Assembly (NCBI RefSeq): GCF_009761815.1
Contig: NZ_RWIN01000050.1
Coordinates: 1 to 44,112 of the forward strand
Direction of reading: 5' to 3'
DNA from: Pseudomonas sp. PB120
Lineage (GTDB): Bacteria > Pseudomonadota > Gammaproteobacteria > Pseudomonadales > Pseudomonadaceae
Length of the DNA: 44,112 nt
The notes beneath the pieces are model-generated. The model had not been told where the DNA came from and did not search any database. It saw only the letters and a list, made by a program, of their open reading frames with translations. This document shows, piece by piece, positions 9,927-18,285 of this stretch. Positions within the stretch are counted from its first letter, which is position 1. Every line of letters begins with the position of its first letter. The position numbers and the translations under genes were made by a program.

Positions 9927-10982
9927 TCAAGGCCGGCGATCTTCAACCCGTGCATGGCTTTTGCTCCAGTCGGTCAACAGGCTGTAAGCCACCGCCAACA
10001 ATGTCGGGCCGATGAACAACCCGATAAACCCGAAGGCAATCAAGCCGCCAAACACGCCCAGCAACACGATCACCAGCGGTAAATTCCCGCCACGGCTGAT
10101 CAGATACGGCTTCAGTACGTTGTCGACCCCACTGATGATGAACGTGCCCCAAATCCCGAGAAACACCGCCATCCCGTACTCACCCTTCCACGCCAGCCAG
10201 GCCGTTGCCGGAATCCACACCAACGGTGGCCCCATCGGAACCAGGCTCAGCAAAAACGTTACGATGCCAAGCACCAGCGCCCCAGGCACTCCGGCGATCA
10301 AAAAGCCGATCAATGCCAGGACCGCCTGAGCCGCCGCCGTGCCGATCACACCGTTCACCACACGTTGAACCGTGCCGGCCACCAGCTCGATGTAATATCC
10401 GGCACGTTTTCCGATCAGCCGTTCCAGCAACCCATGGACAAAGGCTGCCAACCGAGGTCCGTCGCGGTAGAAAAAGAACACAAAGACAATACTCAACGTC
10501 AGCTCGAGAATCCCGCCGCCAATCTGCGCACTGCGCGCCAGCAGCCAGTTCCCCACCTGTCCCAGGTAAGGCCTGAGCGAAACCATCATCGCCGCGCCCT
10601 GCTGATCGACACTGTTCCAGATCACCGCCAGCCGCTCACCTACCAAAGGAATGCTACCCAACCAGGCCGGCGCCACGGGTAAACCGTCGACCTGCACATC
10701 CTTGATGAAGGCCGTCGCATCGCGCACATGGTCCACCAGGTTGAACCCCAGCCACACCAGCGGCACCGCCACCAGCAACATCCAGCCAAGGGTCAGCAAC
10801 GCCGCTGCCAGGGTTTCGCGTCCATTGAGCAGTCGGGTCAACAAACTCATCAGCGGCCAACTGGCAAACGCCAGCACCGCCCCCCAGAACATCGCCGACC
10901 AGAACGGCGCCATTACCCAAAAGCTCGCGCCAAACAGCACCAGGAGCAGGATCTGCACCAACAGCCGATCGTTATTGATCAT
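9927..10982 (-). CDS. AI-2E family / PerM-type inner-membrane transporter
   Basis: Polytopic membrane protein of 351 residues with about seven to eight hydrophobic helices, matching the AI-2 exporter-like (TqsA/PerM/YdiK) family in length and pattern: two N-terminal helix pairs, a soluble segment at about 85-150, then a C-terminal helix cluster with the glycine-rich GVPGALVLGI and the family-like GVDNVLKPYLI. Family members have been linked to autoinducer, sodium or unknown transport, so the substrate cannot be assigned. It is the last gene of a leftward group, 71 bases after the DUF4892 gene. Confidence 0.88.
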   Translation of the reverse strand: MINNDRLLVQILLLVLFGASFWVMAPFWSAMFWGAVLAFASWPLMSLLTRLLNGRETLAAALLTLGWMLLVAVPLVWLGFNLVDHVRDATAFIKDVQVDGLPVAPAWLGSIPLVGERLAVIWNSVDQQGAAMMVSLRPYLGQVGNWLLARSAQIGGGILELTLSIVFVFFFYRDGPRLAAFVHGLLERLIGKRAGYYIELVAGTVQRVVNGVIGTAAAQAVLALIGFLIAGVPGALVLGIVTFLLSLVPMGPPLVWIPATAWLAWKGEYGMAVFLGIWGTFIISGVDNVLKPYLISRGGNLPLVIVLLGVFGGLIAFGFIGLFIGPTLLAVAYSLLTDWSKSHARVEDRRP

Positions 10983-11053
10983 CCAGGTCTCGAAAAAAGT
11001 CAGTTCGCAAAAAAGAGTAGGCGAACGCGGCGGACGCGCTCACCTGATGAAGC

Positions 11054-11872
11054 TTATCGCAACAATTCGATGTGCAGGCCGACACCGTCAACGCTGCCGG
11101 TTTCCATCCGTGCCGCCCGGACGCCCTGGGTGATCAATGCCTGGCGCCAGGCTTCGGCGTTCACCCCGGAAATATTCACCCGAAGGGTCGTGTCCAGGTT
11201 CAGGCCGCGTGACAGCAAGCGCAACCAGGTATCGTCCGGGGCCTCGGTCAGTTTGGGGAAATCGAGTTCGCCGGTGCTCTTGAGTTGCCGCAACAAGGTC
11301 GCCGAAGTCGGCAGCAAATCGCCCAAGGGCGCCGCGGCGTCGAACTGTTCGACATGCAGATAGGCTTTGCGATTACCGCGAGTGATGCTGTAGAGCGCCA
11401 CCAGCGTGCTGTCCTGTGGCGCCGCCAGACGCAACAGCAAATAGGCCTGGTGATCGTCGGCACCGTAGAGCTTGGCGTTGCCGAACACTTCGTTGGCCCA
11501 CAGGCTGCTTTCACCGCAATCGCGGGCCTGACACCAGAACAGCAACTCGGCGCCCTGCTTCTGCAAGGCTTCGCGAGCGGCAGTGAAAGCTTCGGTGGAG
11601 GAATGCTCGGGCGGTAATTCATAGGTAACCGAAGTGGTTTGCCCACGCGCGGTGACCTGGCCGTCGAAACGCAACTGACCGCTGATCTTGCGGATAGACC
11701 CCAACGGATAGATCCGCTCGAGTTCCACAGCGGGGCGATAGTCGACGATTTGCGCATCGGTCATGCGCGGCACGATCGGCAGATCCTGACTGCCGGGAAC
11801 GTCGGCGGCAAACGACAAGGGACTGAAACAGCACAGCGCCAGCACACTGAATGAACGCTTGGATAGGTTCAT
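11054..11872 (-). CDS. DUF4892-family exported protein
   Basis: Protein of 272 residues with a Sec signal peptide (MNLSKRSFSVLALCCFSPLSFA, cleavage likely after SFA at 22). The mature part matches the DUF4892 family of pseudomonads as I recall it; its function is unknown. It contains one likely disulfide pair (Cys-x4-Cys, in WCQARDCGES). The start ATG (11872) overlaps the stop of a 30-codon ORF (ATGA), so translation may depend on ribosomes finishing that ORF; there is no independent strong Shine-Dalgarno. It is followed by the AI-2E-family gene. Confidence 0.85.
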   Translation of the reverse strand: MNLSKRSFSVLALCCFSPLSFAADVPGSQDLPIVPRMTDAQIVDYRPAVELERIYPLGSIRKISGQLRFDGQVTARGQTTSVTYELPPEHSSTEAFTAAREALQKQGAELLFWCQARDCGESSLWANEVFGNAKLYGADDHQAYLLLRLAAPQDSTLVALYSITRGNRKAYLHVEQFDAAAPLGDLLPTSATLLRQLKSTGELDFPKLTEAPDDTWLRLLSRGLNLDTTLRVNISGVNAEAWRQALITQGVRAARMETGSVDGVGLHIELLR

Positions 11873-11961
11873 CGGATCGGCATGGCCTGGGCGGTTTTGA
11901 CGACGCGGACATCAGGGACCTTGTGGCCATTCATGGTCGCAGCGGTGTAGATATCTATCAT
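11869..11961 (-). pseudogene. 30-codon ORF resembling the N-terminus of a glutathione S-transferase
   Basis: ATG at 11961 has a good Shine-Dalgarno (AAGGGAG, 6-7 bases upstream) and opens a 30-codon frame. The first 16 residues, MIDIYTAATMNGHKVP, look like the start of Ure2p/YfcG-type glutathione S-transferases, including the beta-1 strand and the N-G-x-K-V segment. The rest (DVRVVKTAQAMPIR) does not continue the thioredoxin fold. The simplest reading is an internal deletion that kept the ribosome binding site and first codons and joined them to the end of the frame. The stop overlaps the DUF4892 start (ATGA). It might still act as a leader peptide that feeds ribosomes to DUF4892. Confidence 0.6.
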
Positions 11962-12011
11962 GGTTGTCTCCCTTTTCAACCCGCCCAGCCTCGACAGTTG
12001 CCCGGCGCAAG

Positions 12012-12866
12012 TCAAGGAACGGCGAAGAACCGATTGAAACAGTCTGCGACAAGGTCGGCACCGGGTTCATCATTCAGGTGTAAATGATGGCCGCCAGGCA
12101 GCTGTTCTCGGCTAAAGGGTAGACGCTCCAGCAATTCGGGATGTTTGGCGAGCATGCCGTCGGCCGCCACCACCAACACCGCGGGGCAACTGACCCGCTG
12201 GGCGAAGGACATGGCCTGCTCGGTTGTAAGACGCAGCGGCGATGGCAGCGTAAGGCGGTTATCGGTGCGCCAGGTGTAACCGCCCGGTACCGGCATCAAC
12301 CCACGCTGGGCCAGCAGTTCGGCGGCCTCGCGGCTGACGGCCACCAGACCTTTCATGCGCGCCTCGATGGCACGGTCCTGCGTGGGGTAGACCGGTTTGC
12401 GTTTTTCCCGCAGATCCAGCTGCGCTTGCAGGGCCATGCCCATGCGTTCGGCGGCATTTTCGCCTTTGTCTGTAGGAGGAATGATGCCGTCGATCAAGGC
12501 CAGATGGGTCACACGTTCCGGCATCGAACCAGCAATGATCAACGAAGCGATCGCGCCCATGGAATGCCCCATCAGCGCGAACTTCTTCAATCCAAGCTGT
12601 TCGGCGACTTGCAGCACATCGTGGGCGTAGTCCCACATCGCGTAACCGGCGCCAGCGGGGCGGTGCCCGGAGTGACCGTGGCCGGCCATGTCCAGGGCGA
12701 TGATGCGCAAGCCTTTGAGCTTGGGTGCCAGGCGGGCGAAGCTGTTGGCGTTGTCCAGCCAGCCATGCAATGCAATCACCGGCAGGCCGTCTTCAGGGCC
12801 GAACAAGTGCGCCGCCAGTTCAATGTGCGGCAGGCTCAGGCGAACTTCTTCGACGATGTGGCTCAT
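12012..12866 (-). CDS. Alpha/beta hydrolase
   Basis: Alpha/beta hydrolase-fold protein of 284 residues. The oxyanion-hole motif is LHGWLDNA, the nucleophile elbow GHSMGA (Ser at about 105), the Asp candidate lies in VVAADGM, and the His is in GGHHLHLNDEPG. No signal peptide, so cytoplasmic. Likely an esterase or related hydrolase; the substrate is unknown. ATG at 12866 overlaps the stop of the hydrolase upstream (ATGA). A TTG at 12872 also lies in frame but is less likely. The two hydrolases correspond in position to PA1621/PA1622, from memory. Confidence 0.9.
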   Translation of the reverse strand: MSHIVEEVRLSLPHIELAAHLFGPEDGLPVIALHGWLDNANSFARLAPKLKGLRIIALDMAGHGHSGHRPAGAGYAMWDYAHDVLQVAEQLGLKKFALMGHSMGAIASLIIAGSMPERVTHLALIDGIIPPTDKGENAAERMGMALQAQLDLREKRKPVYPTQDRAIEARMKGLVAVSREAAELLAQRGLMPVPGGYTWRTDNRLTLPSPLRLTTEQAMSFAQRVSCPAVLVVAADGMLAKHPELLERLPFSREQLPGGHHLHLNDEPGADLVADCFNRFFAVP

Positions 12867-13669
12867 GCGCAATCCTGTTGGCGACGACCTTCCCAGCGGC
12901 TGAACAGATTTTTCAGGAGCGTGGCGGTGTCCTGTGGACGTTCGAGAGGAAACATGTGGCCGCCACGCATGGTCAGGGACTCACCCAGCGGCATACGTCC
13001 CACGGAGCTGGCGTGATGACGCATGACCACACGGCTCTCGTGCCCACGAACCACCGCCAGCGGCACTTTCAGCTGCTGCGTGCGACCGGGGCTGGTGTGA
13101 GGTACGCCACGGTAAATGCTGATTTCCGTGGCCGGGTCGAAGCGCAGGCGAAGCTTGTCGCCCACTTTGTGCAATCCGTGTTGCAGATAGGCGTCGAAGC
13201 ATTCCGGGTCGAATGCACGGAACAGGGTTTTGCCGGAGAAATAAAGCCGGGCAGTTTCCAGATCGGCGAACTCTTCCCGACGCCCCAGCGTGCGGCCAGC
13301 CGGGGTGAGGCGGTCGATAAAACCAAAACGCTTGGCGGCACGGATGACCCATCGATCCGCGCGGGTCAGTACTGGTGAATCGAGCATCACCACACCGCGA
13401 TACAGTTCGGGGCAACGCAACGCCGCATGCAGGTGCAGCACGCCACCAAAGGAGTGCCCTACCCCCCACACCGGTTCCGGTTGCTGCCTCAGGTGATGAA
13501 TCAACTCATCCACCAGATTGTGCCAGTTGTCATCCGCCGGAAAACGCGGGTCATGGGCATGCTGTTCCAGATGCGTCACCTGATACTCGGGCGCCAGCGC
13601 CGCGAACAACTTGCCGTACGTCCCCGAAGGAAATCCATTGGCGTGGGCGAAAAATATCTGTTGCGACAT
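12863..13669 (-). CDS. Alpha/beta hydrolase
   Basis: Second alpha/beta hydrolase of the pair, 268 residues. Visible motifs are FAHANGFPSGTY near the N-terminus, the nucleophile elbow GVGHSFGG (Ser at about 89), and the late histidine in RGGHMFPLERP. No signal peptide. ATG at 13669 gives the usual family start MSQQIFFAHANG; the frame stays open to 13780 but that sequence includes unrelated intergenic DNA. First gene of the leftward group that continues through the second hydrolase, the truncated transferase and DUF4892. The substrate is unknown. Confidence 0.88.
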   Translation of the reverse strand: MSQQIFFAHANGFPSGTYGKLFAALAPEYQVTHLEQHAHDPRFPADDNWHNLVDELIHHLRQQPEPVWGVGHSFGGVLHLHAALRCPELYRGVVMLDSPVLTRADRWVIRAAKRFGFIDRLTPAGRTLGRREEFADLETARLYFSGKTLFRAFDPECFDAYLQHGLHKVGDKLRLRFDPATEISIYRGVPHTSPGRTQQLKVPLAVVRGHESRVVMRHHASSVGRMPLGESLTMRGGHMFPLERPQDTATLLKNLFSRWEGRRQQDCA

Positions 13670-13755
13670 ACCGGCAAATCCATGAGCGAGAACAGGCGTT
13701 GATTGTCCGCAAGACGACGTCCAGCAGCAATGACCGTAACTGACAGGAATGATGA

Positions 13756-13794
13756 CAGTCCGGCCACGTCTATGAACCACGTTATGCCGGACTG
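13756..13794. other. Inverted repeat between hydrolase and thioesterase genes
   Basis: The 9-bp arms CAGTCCGGC and GCCGGACTG flank a 21-base loop upstream of the hydrolase gene. It could be a weak attenuating hairpin or operator. No T run follows. Confidence 0.3.
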
Positions 13795-13806
13795 AATGTG
13801 ACTGGG

Positions 13807-13846
13807 CCCGCTTCGCAGCCCAGCGGGAGCAAGCTCCCTCGCCACA
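13807..13846. repeat. Single REP element, GGCGAGGGAGCTTGCTCCCGC type
   Basis: One copy of the REP type TGTGGCGAGGGAGCTTGCTCCCGCTGGG, read on the minus strand, with its GGGCTGCGAAGC extension. No inverted partner is present nearby. It lies between the thioesterase stop and the first hydrolase. Confidence 0.75.
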
Positions 13847-13862
13847 ATGGAAGCATATGCCG

Positions 13863-14306
13863 TCAACGGGCGGGCGGGTTGTCCCCCAACGGCACGATGG
13901 CCATGGTCAATCGCGACACACAACTGGCCTTGCCCTCGTCGCTGGTCAGGCGGATATCCCAGACATGCGTGGTGCGACCAATATGAATCGCCTTGGCCAC
14001 TGCCGTTACCCGCCCGCTGCGCAAACCGCGCAAGTGGTTGGCGTTGATCTCCAGACCGACGCAGTAGAATTTGCTGGTGTCGATGCACAGGTAACTGGCC
14101 ATCGAGCCGAGGGATTCGGCCAACACCACCGAGGCGCCGCCGTGCAGCAAGCCATAGGGCTGGTGAGTGCGGTGGTCAATGACCATGCTCGCAGTCAGGG
14201 ACTCTTCGTCGAAGGATTCGAAGCGGATATCCAGTAACTCACCGATGGTGTTTTTCTGGATCGCGTTCAACTGTTCGAGATTGGGAGTGGTGCGCCACAG
14301 ACTCAT
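13863..14306 (-). CDS. Hotdog-fold acyl-CoA thioesterase (PaaI/YdiI type)
   Basis: Protein of 147 residues, one hotdog domain. The signature HGGASVVLAESLGS carries the catalytic Glu (about residue 63) in the arrangement of E. coli YdiI/MenI and other PaaI-type thioesterases, which hydrolyse acyl-CoA to the free acid. Cytoplasmic. The gene starts 33 bases after the acyl-CoA synthetase stop and is probably in one operon with it, as in PA1618/PA1617. An activating ligase and a hydrolase of the same class of thioester in one operon suggest control of an acyl-CoA pool; the acyl group is not known. Confidence 0.92.
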   Translation of the reverse strand: MSLWRTTPNLEQLNAIQKNTIGELLDIRFESFDEESLTASMVIDHRTHQPYGLLHGGASVVLAESLGSMASYLCIDTSKFYCVGLEINANHLRGLRSGRVTAVAKAIHIGRTTHVWDIRLTSDEGKASCVSRLTMAIVPLGDNPPAR

Positions 14307-14339
14307 TACCGATCTTCCTTTGTGGTTTTTGTTCGTGAC

Positions 14340-16007
14340 TCAATCCTGCCACAGCACCGCCTCGCTGCGCTCGCTCCATTCTTCGAACCGGCCACCGTAA
14401 GCCGCTTCGATCATGTTGCGCTTGATCTTCAAGGTGGGCGTCAAAAAGCCGTTTTCCACGGCCCAACTGTCCTTGACGACAACGAGTCGACGCAGGCGCT
14501 CATGTTTGTCGAGGGCGCCGTTGACCTCTTCCAGCAACTTCTCCAGGCTCGAATGCAGGCCGGCCCGCGCCGTTCCGCCCGCGTCTTGCTGCCCGACCGC
14601 CGAGAGCACGCACAGGCCCAGCGGTGCGCTCAAGCCATCGCCGACCACGCAAACCTGCTCGATCCGAGAATGCACCGCCAAACGGTTTTCGATCGGTGCC
14701 GGGGCGACATATTTGCCTTTGCTGGTCTTGAAGATTTCCTTCAGCCGCCCGGTCAGGCGCAGGTTGCCTTCGGCGTCTTCCTCGCCTTTGTCGCCCGTGT
14801 GCAGAAAGCCGTCTGCGGTGATGGTCTCGGCGGTTTTTTCAGGTTCCTTGAAGTACCCGAGCATGGTCGCGCCGCTACGCACCATGACCTCGCCGGTCTC
14901 GGCGATCCGCACCTCCACTTCCGGACAAGGCTTGCCGATCCAGCCGGGTTTGTTCTGGCCCGGCAGGCAGATGTGGGAATAACCGCAGCTTTCGGTCATG
15001 CCGTAGACCTCCAGCACATCCAGCCCCAGCTTGCGGTACCAGAGCAACAAGGTCTGCGGCACTGGCGCCGCGCCGGACAATGCTATGCGCAAGGCATCGA
15101 GCCCGAGCCCGGCAAGGACTTTATGCCCGACCCGCTTGCCGATGATGGGCAGGCCCAGCAGGAAATCCAGGCGCTTTGCCGGGATCTTGCTGTAGACGCC
15201 CATCTGGAACTTGGTCCAGATCCGCGGAACGCCGAACATCGCGGTGGGCCGCGCACGCTGCAAGTCGGTGAGAAAGGTGTCGAGGCTCTCGGCAAAAAAG
15301 ACAGTTTGCCCGGTATAAATTGATGCCAGTTCGACAAACATCCGCTCCGCAACATGGCACAGCGGCAAGTAGGACAGCAGCCGGTCCGCCTCGTTGAGGC
15401 CAAACAGCTGCGTGCCACGGGTCGTGGCAAACCCCAGCGTGCCAAAGCTGTGCATCACGCCCTTGGGCATGCCGGTGGTGCCGGAGGTATAAATGATGGT
15501 TGCCAACTGATCCGCAACAGGTTTTGGATCGTCCTGGATCGGCGAACTGCGTTGCAAGTCGGCCCAGCTGAAACTGAAAGCGCCGGGCGGATGCAACGGC
15601 AGGCTGATGGTCGGCAGATCCGGGCTGACACCACGGGACATGGCGGGCCAGTCGTCCAGTTTGCCGATGAACGCCAGCACCGCTTCGGAGTGTTCGAGCA
15701 CTTGAGCCACGGACTCGGCCGTCAGGTTCGGGTACAGCGGAACGGAAACGTGCCCGGCCATCCAGATCGCCAGGTCGGCGATGATCCAGTGGGCGCAGTT
15801 TTTCGAGATCAGGGCGATGTGGCTGCCTTGGGGCAATTCACGCGCTCGCAGCCAATGCGCGGCGCAGCGGGCCTGATGACCGACGTCTTCCCAGGTCAGG
15901 GTCTCGACCTGTCCTCCACCCATGGGCTGGACCAGAAAGCGCTGGCGGGGATGGCGGGCTTCACGCTCGTAAAAGACGTCCAGCGGCAAACGAAAAGCAG
16001 CAGACAT
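14340..16007 (-). CDS. AMP-dependent acyl-CoA synthetase (long-chain fatty acid CoA ligase type)
   Basis: ANL-superfamily adenylate-forming enzyme of 555 residues: fatty acid + ATP + CoA give acyl-CoA. The P-loop-like motif is YTSGTTGMPKG, the A5 motif YGMTESCG, the A7/A8 hinge TGDKGEEDAEGNLRLTGR, and the C-terminal lysine region LKEIFKTSKGKYV. The length suits the long-chain ligase branch, though the N-terminus is shorter than that of eukaryotic-like FACLs. ATG at 16007 has CAGGAG 8 bases upstream. A perfect 30-bp palindrome lies 38 bases upstream and probably controls the gene. The thioesterase gene follows in the same operon. Confidence 0.93.
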   Translation of the reverse strand: MSAAFRLPLDVFYEREARHPRQRFLVQPMGGGQVETLTWEDVGHQARCAAHWLRARELPQGSHIALISKNCAHWIIADLAIWMAGHVSVPLYPNLTAESVAQVLEHSEAVLAFIGKLDDWPAMSRGVSPDLPTISLPLHPPGAFSFSWADLQRSSPIQDDPKPVADQLATIIYTSGTTGMPKGVMHSFGTLGFATTRGTQLFGLNEADRLLSYLPLCHVAERMFVELASIYTGQTVFFAESLDTFLTDLQRARPTAMFGVPRIWTKFQMGVYSKIPAKRLDFLLGLPIIGKRVGHKVLAGLGLDALRIALSGAAPVPQTLLLWYRKLGLDVLEVYGMTESCGYSHICLPGQNKPGWIGKPCPEVEVRIAETGEVMVRSGATMLGYFKEPEKTAETITADGFLHTGDKGEEDAEGNLRLTGRLKEIFKTSKGKYVAPAPIENRLAVHSRIEQVCVVGDGLSAPLGLCVLSAVGQQDAGGTARAGLHSSLEKLLEEVNGALDKHERLRRLVVVKDSWAVENGFLTPTLKIKRNMIEAAYGGRFEEWSERSEAVLWQD

Positions 16008-16044
16008 ACGACTCGCTCCTGTTTTTATTGGTCTGGGGCAAGCG

Positions 16045-16074
16045 TAGTCAACCAAGCAATTGCTTGGTTGACTA
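16045..16074. promoter_or_regulatory. Perfect 30-bp palindrome, likely operator of a TetR-type repressor
   Basis: All 30 bases are self-complementary around the centre AAT|TGC region; the core is ACCAAGCAATTGCTTGGT. It ends 38 bases before the acyl-CoA synthetase start. The size and symmetry match operators of TetR-family regulators of fatty-acid genes. It is too symmetrical with no loop to be a typical terminator. No regulator gene is adjacent. Confidence 0.75.
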
Positions 16075-16133
16075 TTTCATTACAAAAAATCAGGACAGGC
16101 CGTGTGGGAGCCAAAGCAAGCAACCGAAGCCAT

Positions 16134-16586
16134 TTACGGGTGTTTGATGCCCTTGAGCTTCATCCCGCCAGCCAGCGGCAGATCGCCCTCCAGCTCCGCG
16201 AGGCCGGCAGTCCCGACCTTTTCCGGGTCTTGCACGTGGCCGTGCTGCAAGTAGCCCAGCAGATTGCCCACCAGCGGGTTGTGGCTGACCAGCAATGCGC
16301 GATCCACGGAGACCAGTTGCTCTGACACCACTTGCGGGCTGTAGTCAGGCTTCAACCATTCGACAGTGCGAATGTCCGGCTGAAACCCCAAGGCTTCCCG
16401 CACCAGTTGCGCGGTCTGTTGCGCTCGCAGATAAGGGCTGGCGTAGATCGCAGTGATTGGCTCGCCCATCAGATGAGCCGCACTGCGCAGCACTTCTTCA
16501 CAACCGGTCGGGGTCAAGGCCCGCTCGGAGTCGGTACGCGAGCCGTACGGCTCGGCTTCACCATGACGCAATACCCAGAGTTTCAT
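16134..16586 (-). CDS. sixA: Phosphohistidine phosphatase SixA
   Basis: Protein of 150 residues of the histidine-phosphatase (phosphoglycerate mutase-like) superfamily. The phospho-acceptor motif LRHGEAE places the nucleophile at His8; the second catalytic His is in VSHNPLVG. E. coli SixA removes phosphate from histidine in phosphotransfer proteins, and the short length and motif spacing fit it. The start overlaps the stop of the DUF4389 gene (ATGA), so it is co-translated with it and gpsA. Confidence 0.9.
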   Translation of the reverse strand: MKLWVLRHGEAEPYGSRTDSERALTPTGCEEVLRSAAHLMGEPITAIYASPYLRAQQTAQLVREALGFQPDIRTVEWLKPDYSPQVVSEQLVSVDRALLVSHNPLVGNLLGYLQHGHVQDPEKVGTAGLAELEGDLPLAGGMKLKGIKHP

Positions 16587-16930
16587 AGCTTGGGTTCCTC
16601 ATCTCGAACCGGATGCGGAGCTGGCGCCACGACGTGCGGCGCTTCACCTTCCGGCGTACGCGGCGTCGGCCAATCGGCGAACGGCCAGGGTTTCTGGTCG
16701 CTGTGGAACGTGCCGAACCGACCGATCTGCGCCAGGAACTGGCTCAGGCTGTCGCCGAAGTTCATCAGGCTGGCGCTCGGGGCGCCATAAATCAAACGAT
16801 AGACCAGCTGGACCAGGACCACGGCGCCCAGGATGAATTGCGCCACCTGCCAGACCACCAGGAAGACGATCATCCACAGCACGCGCAGCAGGATGGATTC
16901 GTAGCTGGCTTCCACTTTAGGGTCGTTCAT
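16583..16930 (-). CDS. DUF4389-family inner-membrane protein
   Basis: Protein of 115 residues. One long hydrophobic segment at about 15-45 probably forms one or two membrane helices; the C-terminal 50 residues are soluble, rich in proline and charge. It matches the DUF4389 family of unknown function by size and by the RVLWMIVFLVVWQVAQ start. A good GGAG lies just before ATG at 16930. It sits between gpsA (31 bases upstream) and sixA (overlapping), a conserved trio in Pseudomonas. Confidence 0.85.
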   Translation of the reverse strand: MNDPKVEASYESILLRVLWMIVFLVVWQVAQFILGAVVLVQLVYRLIYGAPSASLMNFGDSLSQFLAQIGRFGTFHSDQKPWPFADWPTPRTPEGEAPHVVAPAPHPVRDEEPKL

Positions 16931-16961
16931 GTCTCACTCCTGCTCCCTTCGGGATGCGTGC

Positions 16962-17987
16962 TCAGTTGAAACCGCTGGTTGAAATAAAGTCGACGTCGGT
17001 TTTGGGTTCACCGCGCATCAATAGTCCGATTACCTGCTCCAGCGTGCGCCCTTCGAACAGGATCGCGTGCAGACCGGCGACCAGTGGCATGTACACCCCG
17101 ACCTCCTGGGCCTTGGCCTTCAGGACCTTGAGGGTGTTCACGCCTTCGGCAACTTCGCCCAGGCGCGTCACCGCATCTTCCAAGCTCAACCCCTGGCCGA
17201 GGGCGAACCCGACCTGGTAGTTACGGCTTTTTGGCGACGAGCAGGTCACGATCAAATCCCCCACGCCCGCCAGGCCAAGGAACGTCATCGGGTTGGCGCC
17301 CTGATTGACCGCGAAGCGGGTCATTTCAGCCAGTGCCCGGGTGATCAGCATGCTCTTGGTGTTTTCACCCATGCCCAGCGCAACCGCCATGCCGGCGATG
17401 ATCGCGTAGACATTTTTCAGCGCCCCGCCCAACTCCACGCCGAAGCGGTCGGCGCTGGCGTACACCCGAAAGGTGCGGCCGTGCAACGCTTCCTGGACCC
17501 GTTGGCAAAGCTCTTCGTCCTCGCTGGCGACTACCGTGGCGGTCAGCGCATGTTCGGCGATTTCACGGGCCAGGTTGGGTCCGGACAACACGCCGATACG
17601 CGCTTGCGGGGCGATTTCTTCGAGAATCTCGCTCATCAGCTTGAACGTATGGGCTTCAATGCCCTTGGTCAGGCTCACCAGCAACTTGCCGCTCAAACGG
17701 TCGGCATGCGGGACCAGCACTGCGCGCAACGCGCTCGACGGCAGCGCGACGAAACACAGGTCACAGGCATCAAGCGTCGCTTGCAGGTCCGTGACAGGCT
17801 CTACGGCAGGCAGAATCTTGATGCCTTTGAGGTAGCGCGGGTTCTCGCGATTGACCCGAATGGACTCGGCCTGTTCGGGATCACGCATCCATTGCCGGAC
17901 CTGATGCCCGTTCTCGGCCAGAAGATTTGCCACGGCGGTACCAAAACTTCCGCCTCCCAGGACCGCAATTGGGCGCTGTTCAGTCAT
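16962..17987 (-). CDS. gpsA: Glycerol-3-phosphate dehydrogenase [NAD(P)+]
   Basis: Cytoplasmic enzyme that reduces dihydroxyacetone phosphate to sn-glycerol-3-phosphate, the backbone for phospholipids. The 341-residue protein is full length. The N-terminal Rossmann motif is [10 protein letters not shown], the catalytic Lys lies in SLTKGIE and GALKNVYAI, and the C-terminal domain has [15 protein letters not shown] at 17987 is the family start; upstream frame to 18065 is not conserved in character. First gene of the gpsA-DUF4389-sixA operon, divergent from the binding-protein gene at 18286. Confidence 0.96.
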   Translation of the reverse strand: MTEQRPIAVLGGGSFGTAVANLLAENGHQVRQWMRDPEQAESIRVNRENPRYLKGIKILPAVEPVTDLQATLDACDLCFVALPSSALRAVLVPHADRLSGKLLVSLTKGIEAHTFKLMSEILEEIAPQARIGVLSGPNLAREIAEHALTATVVASEDEELCQRVQEALHGRTFRVYASADRFGVELGGALKNVYAIIAGMAVALGMGENTKSMLITRALAEMTRFAVNQGANPMTFLGLAGVGDLIVTCSSPKSRNYQVGFALGQGLSLEDAVTRLGEVAEGVNTLKVLKAKAQEVGVYMPLVAGLHAILFEGRTLEQVIGLLMRGEPKTDVDFISTSGFN

Positions 17988-18285
17988 ATGCAATCCGTTA
18001 ATCCATACCAGTGGCGATGTCGGCATTATACGGAGCGCCCCAGTGGCGGCCAGCCCCCGCATCAATTACCGACACTTGTAGAAAGAAGACCAGCAAAGCC
18101 GAGGAAAATGCCGGCATCGTGACTGGAAAAGTCGACCGGCTCGGTTAACATGCGCGCCAGGTAATCGCTATCAAGGCTGTGTCGTGTCTTTTGGCTCACT
18201 TCCACCCCGCTCGCCGCAGGTAATGGCGCTGGTTTCCAGCTCGCCGTTGCCCGATGACGCCTTTTTCGTAGGGTTGAGGTTCTAG

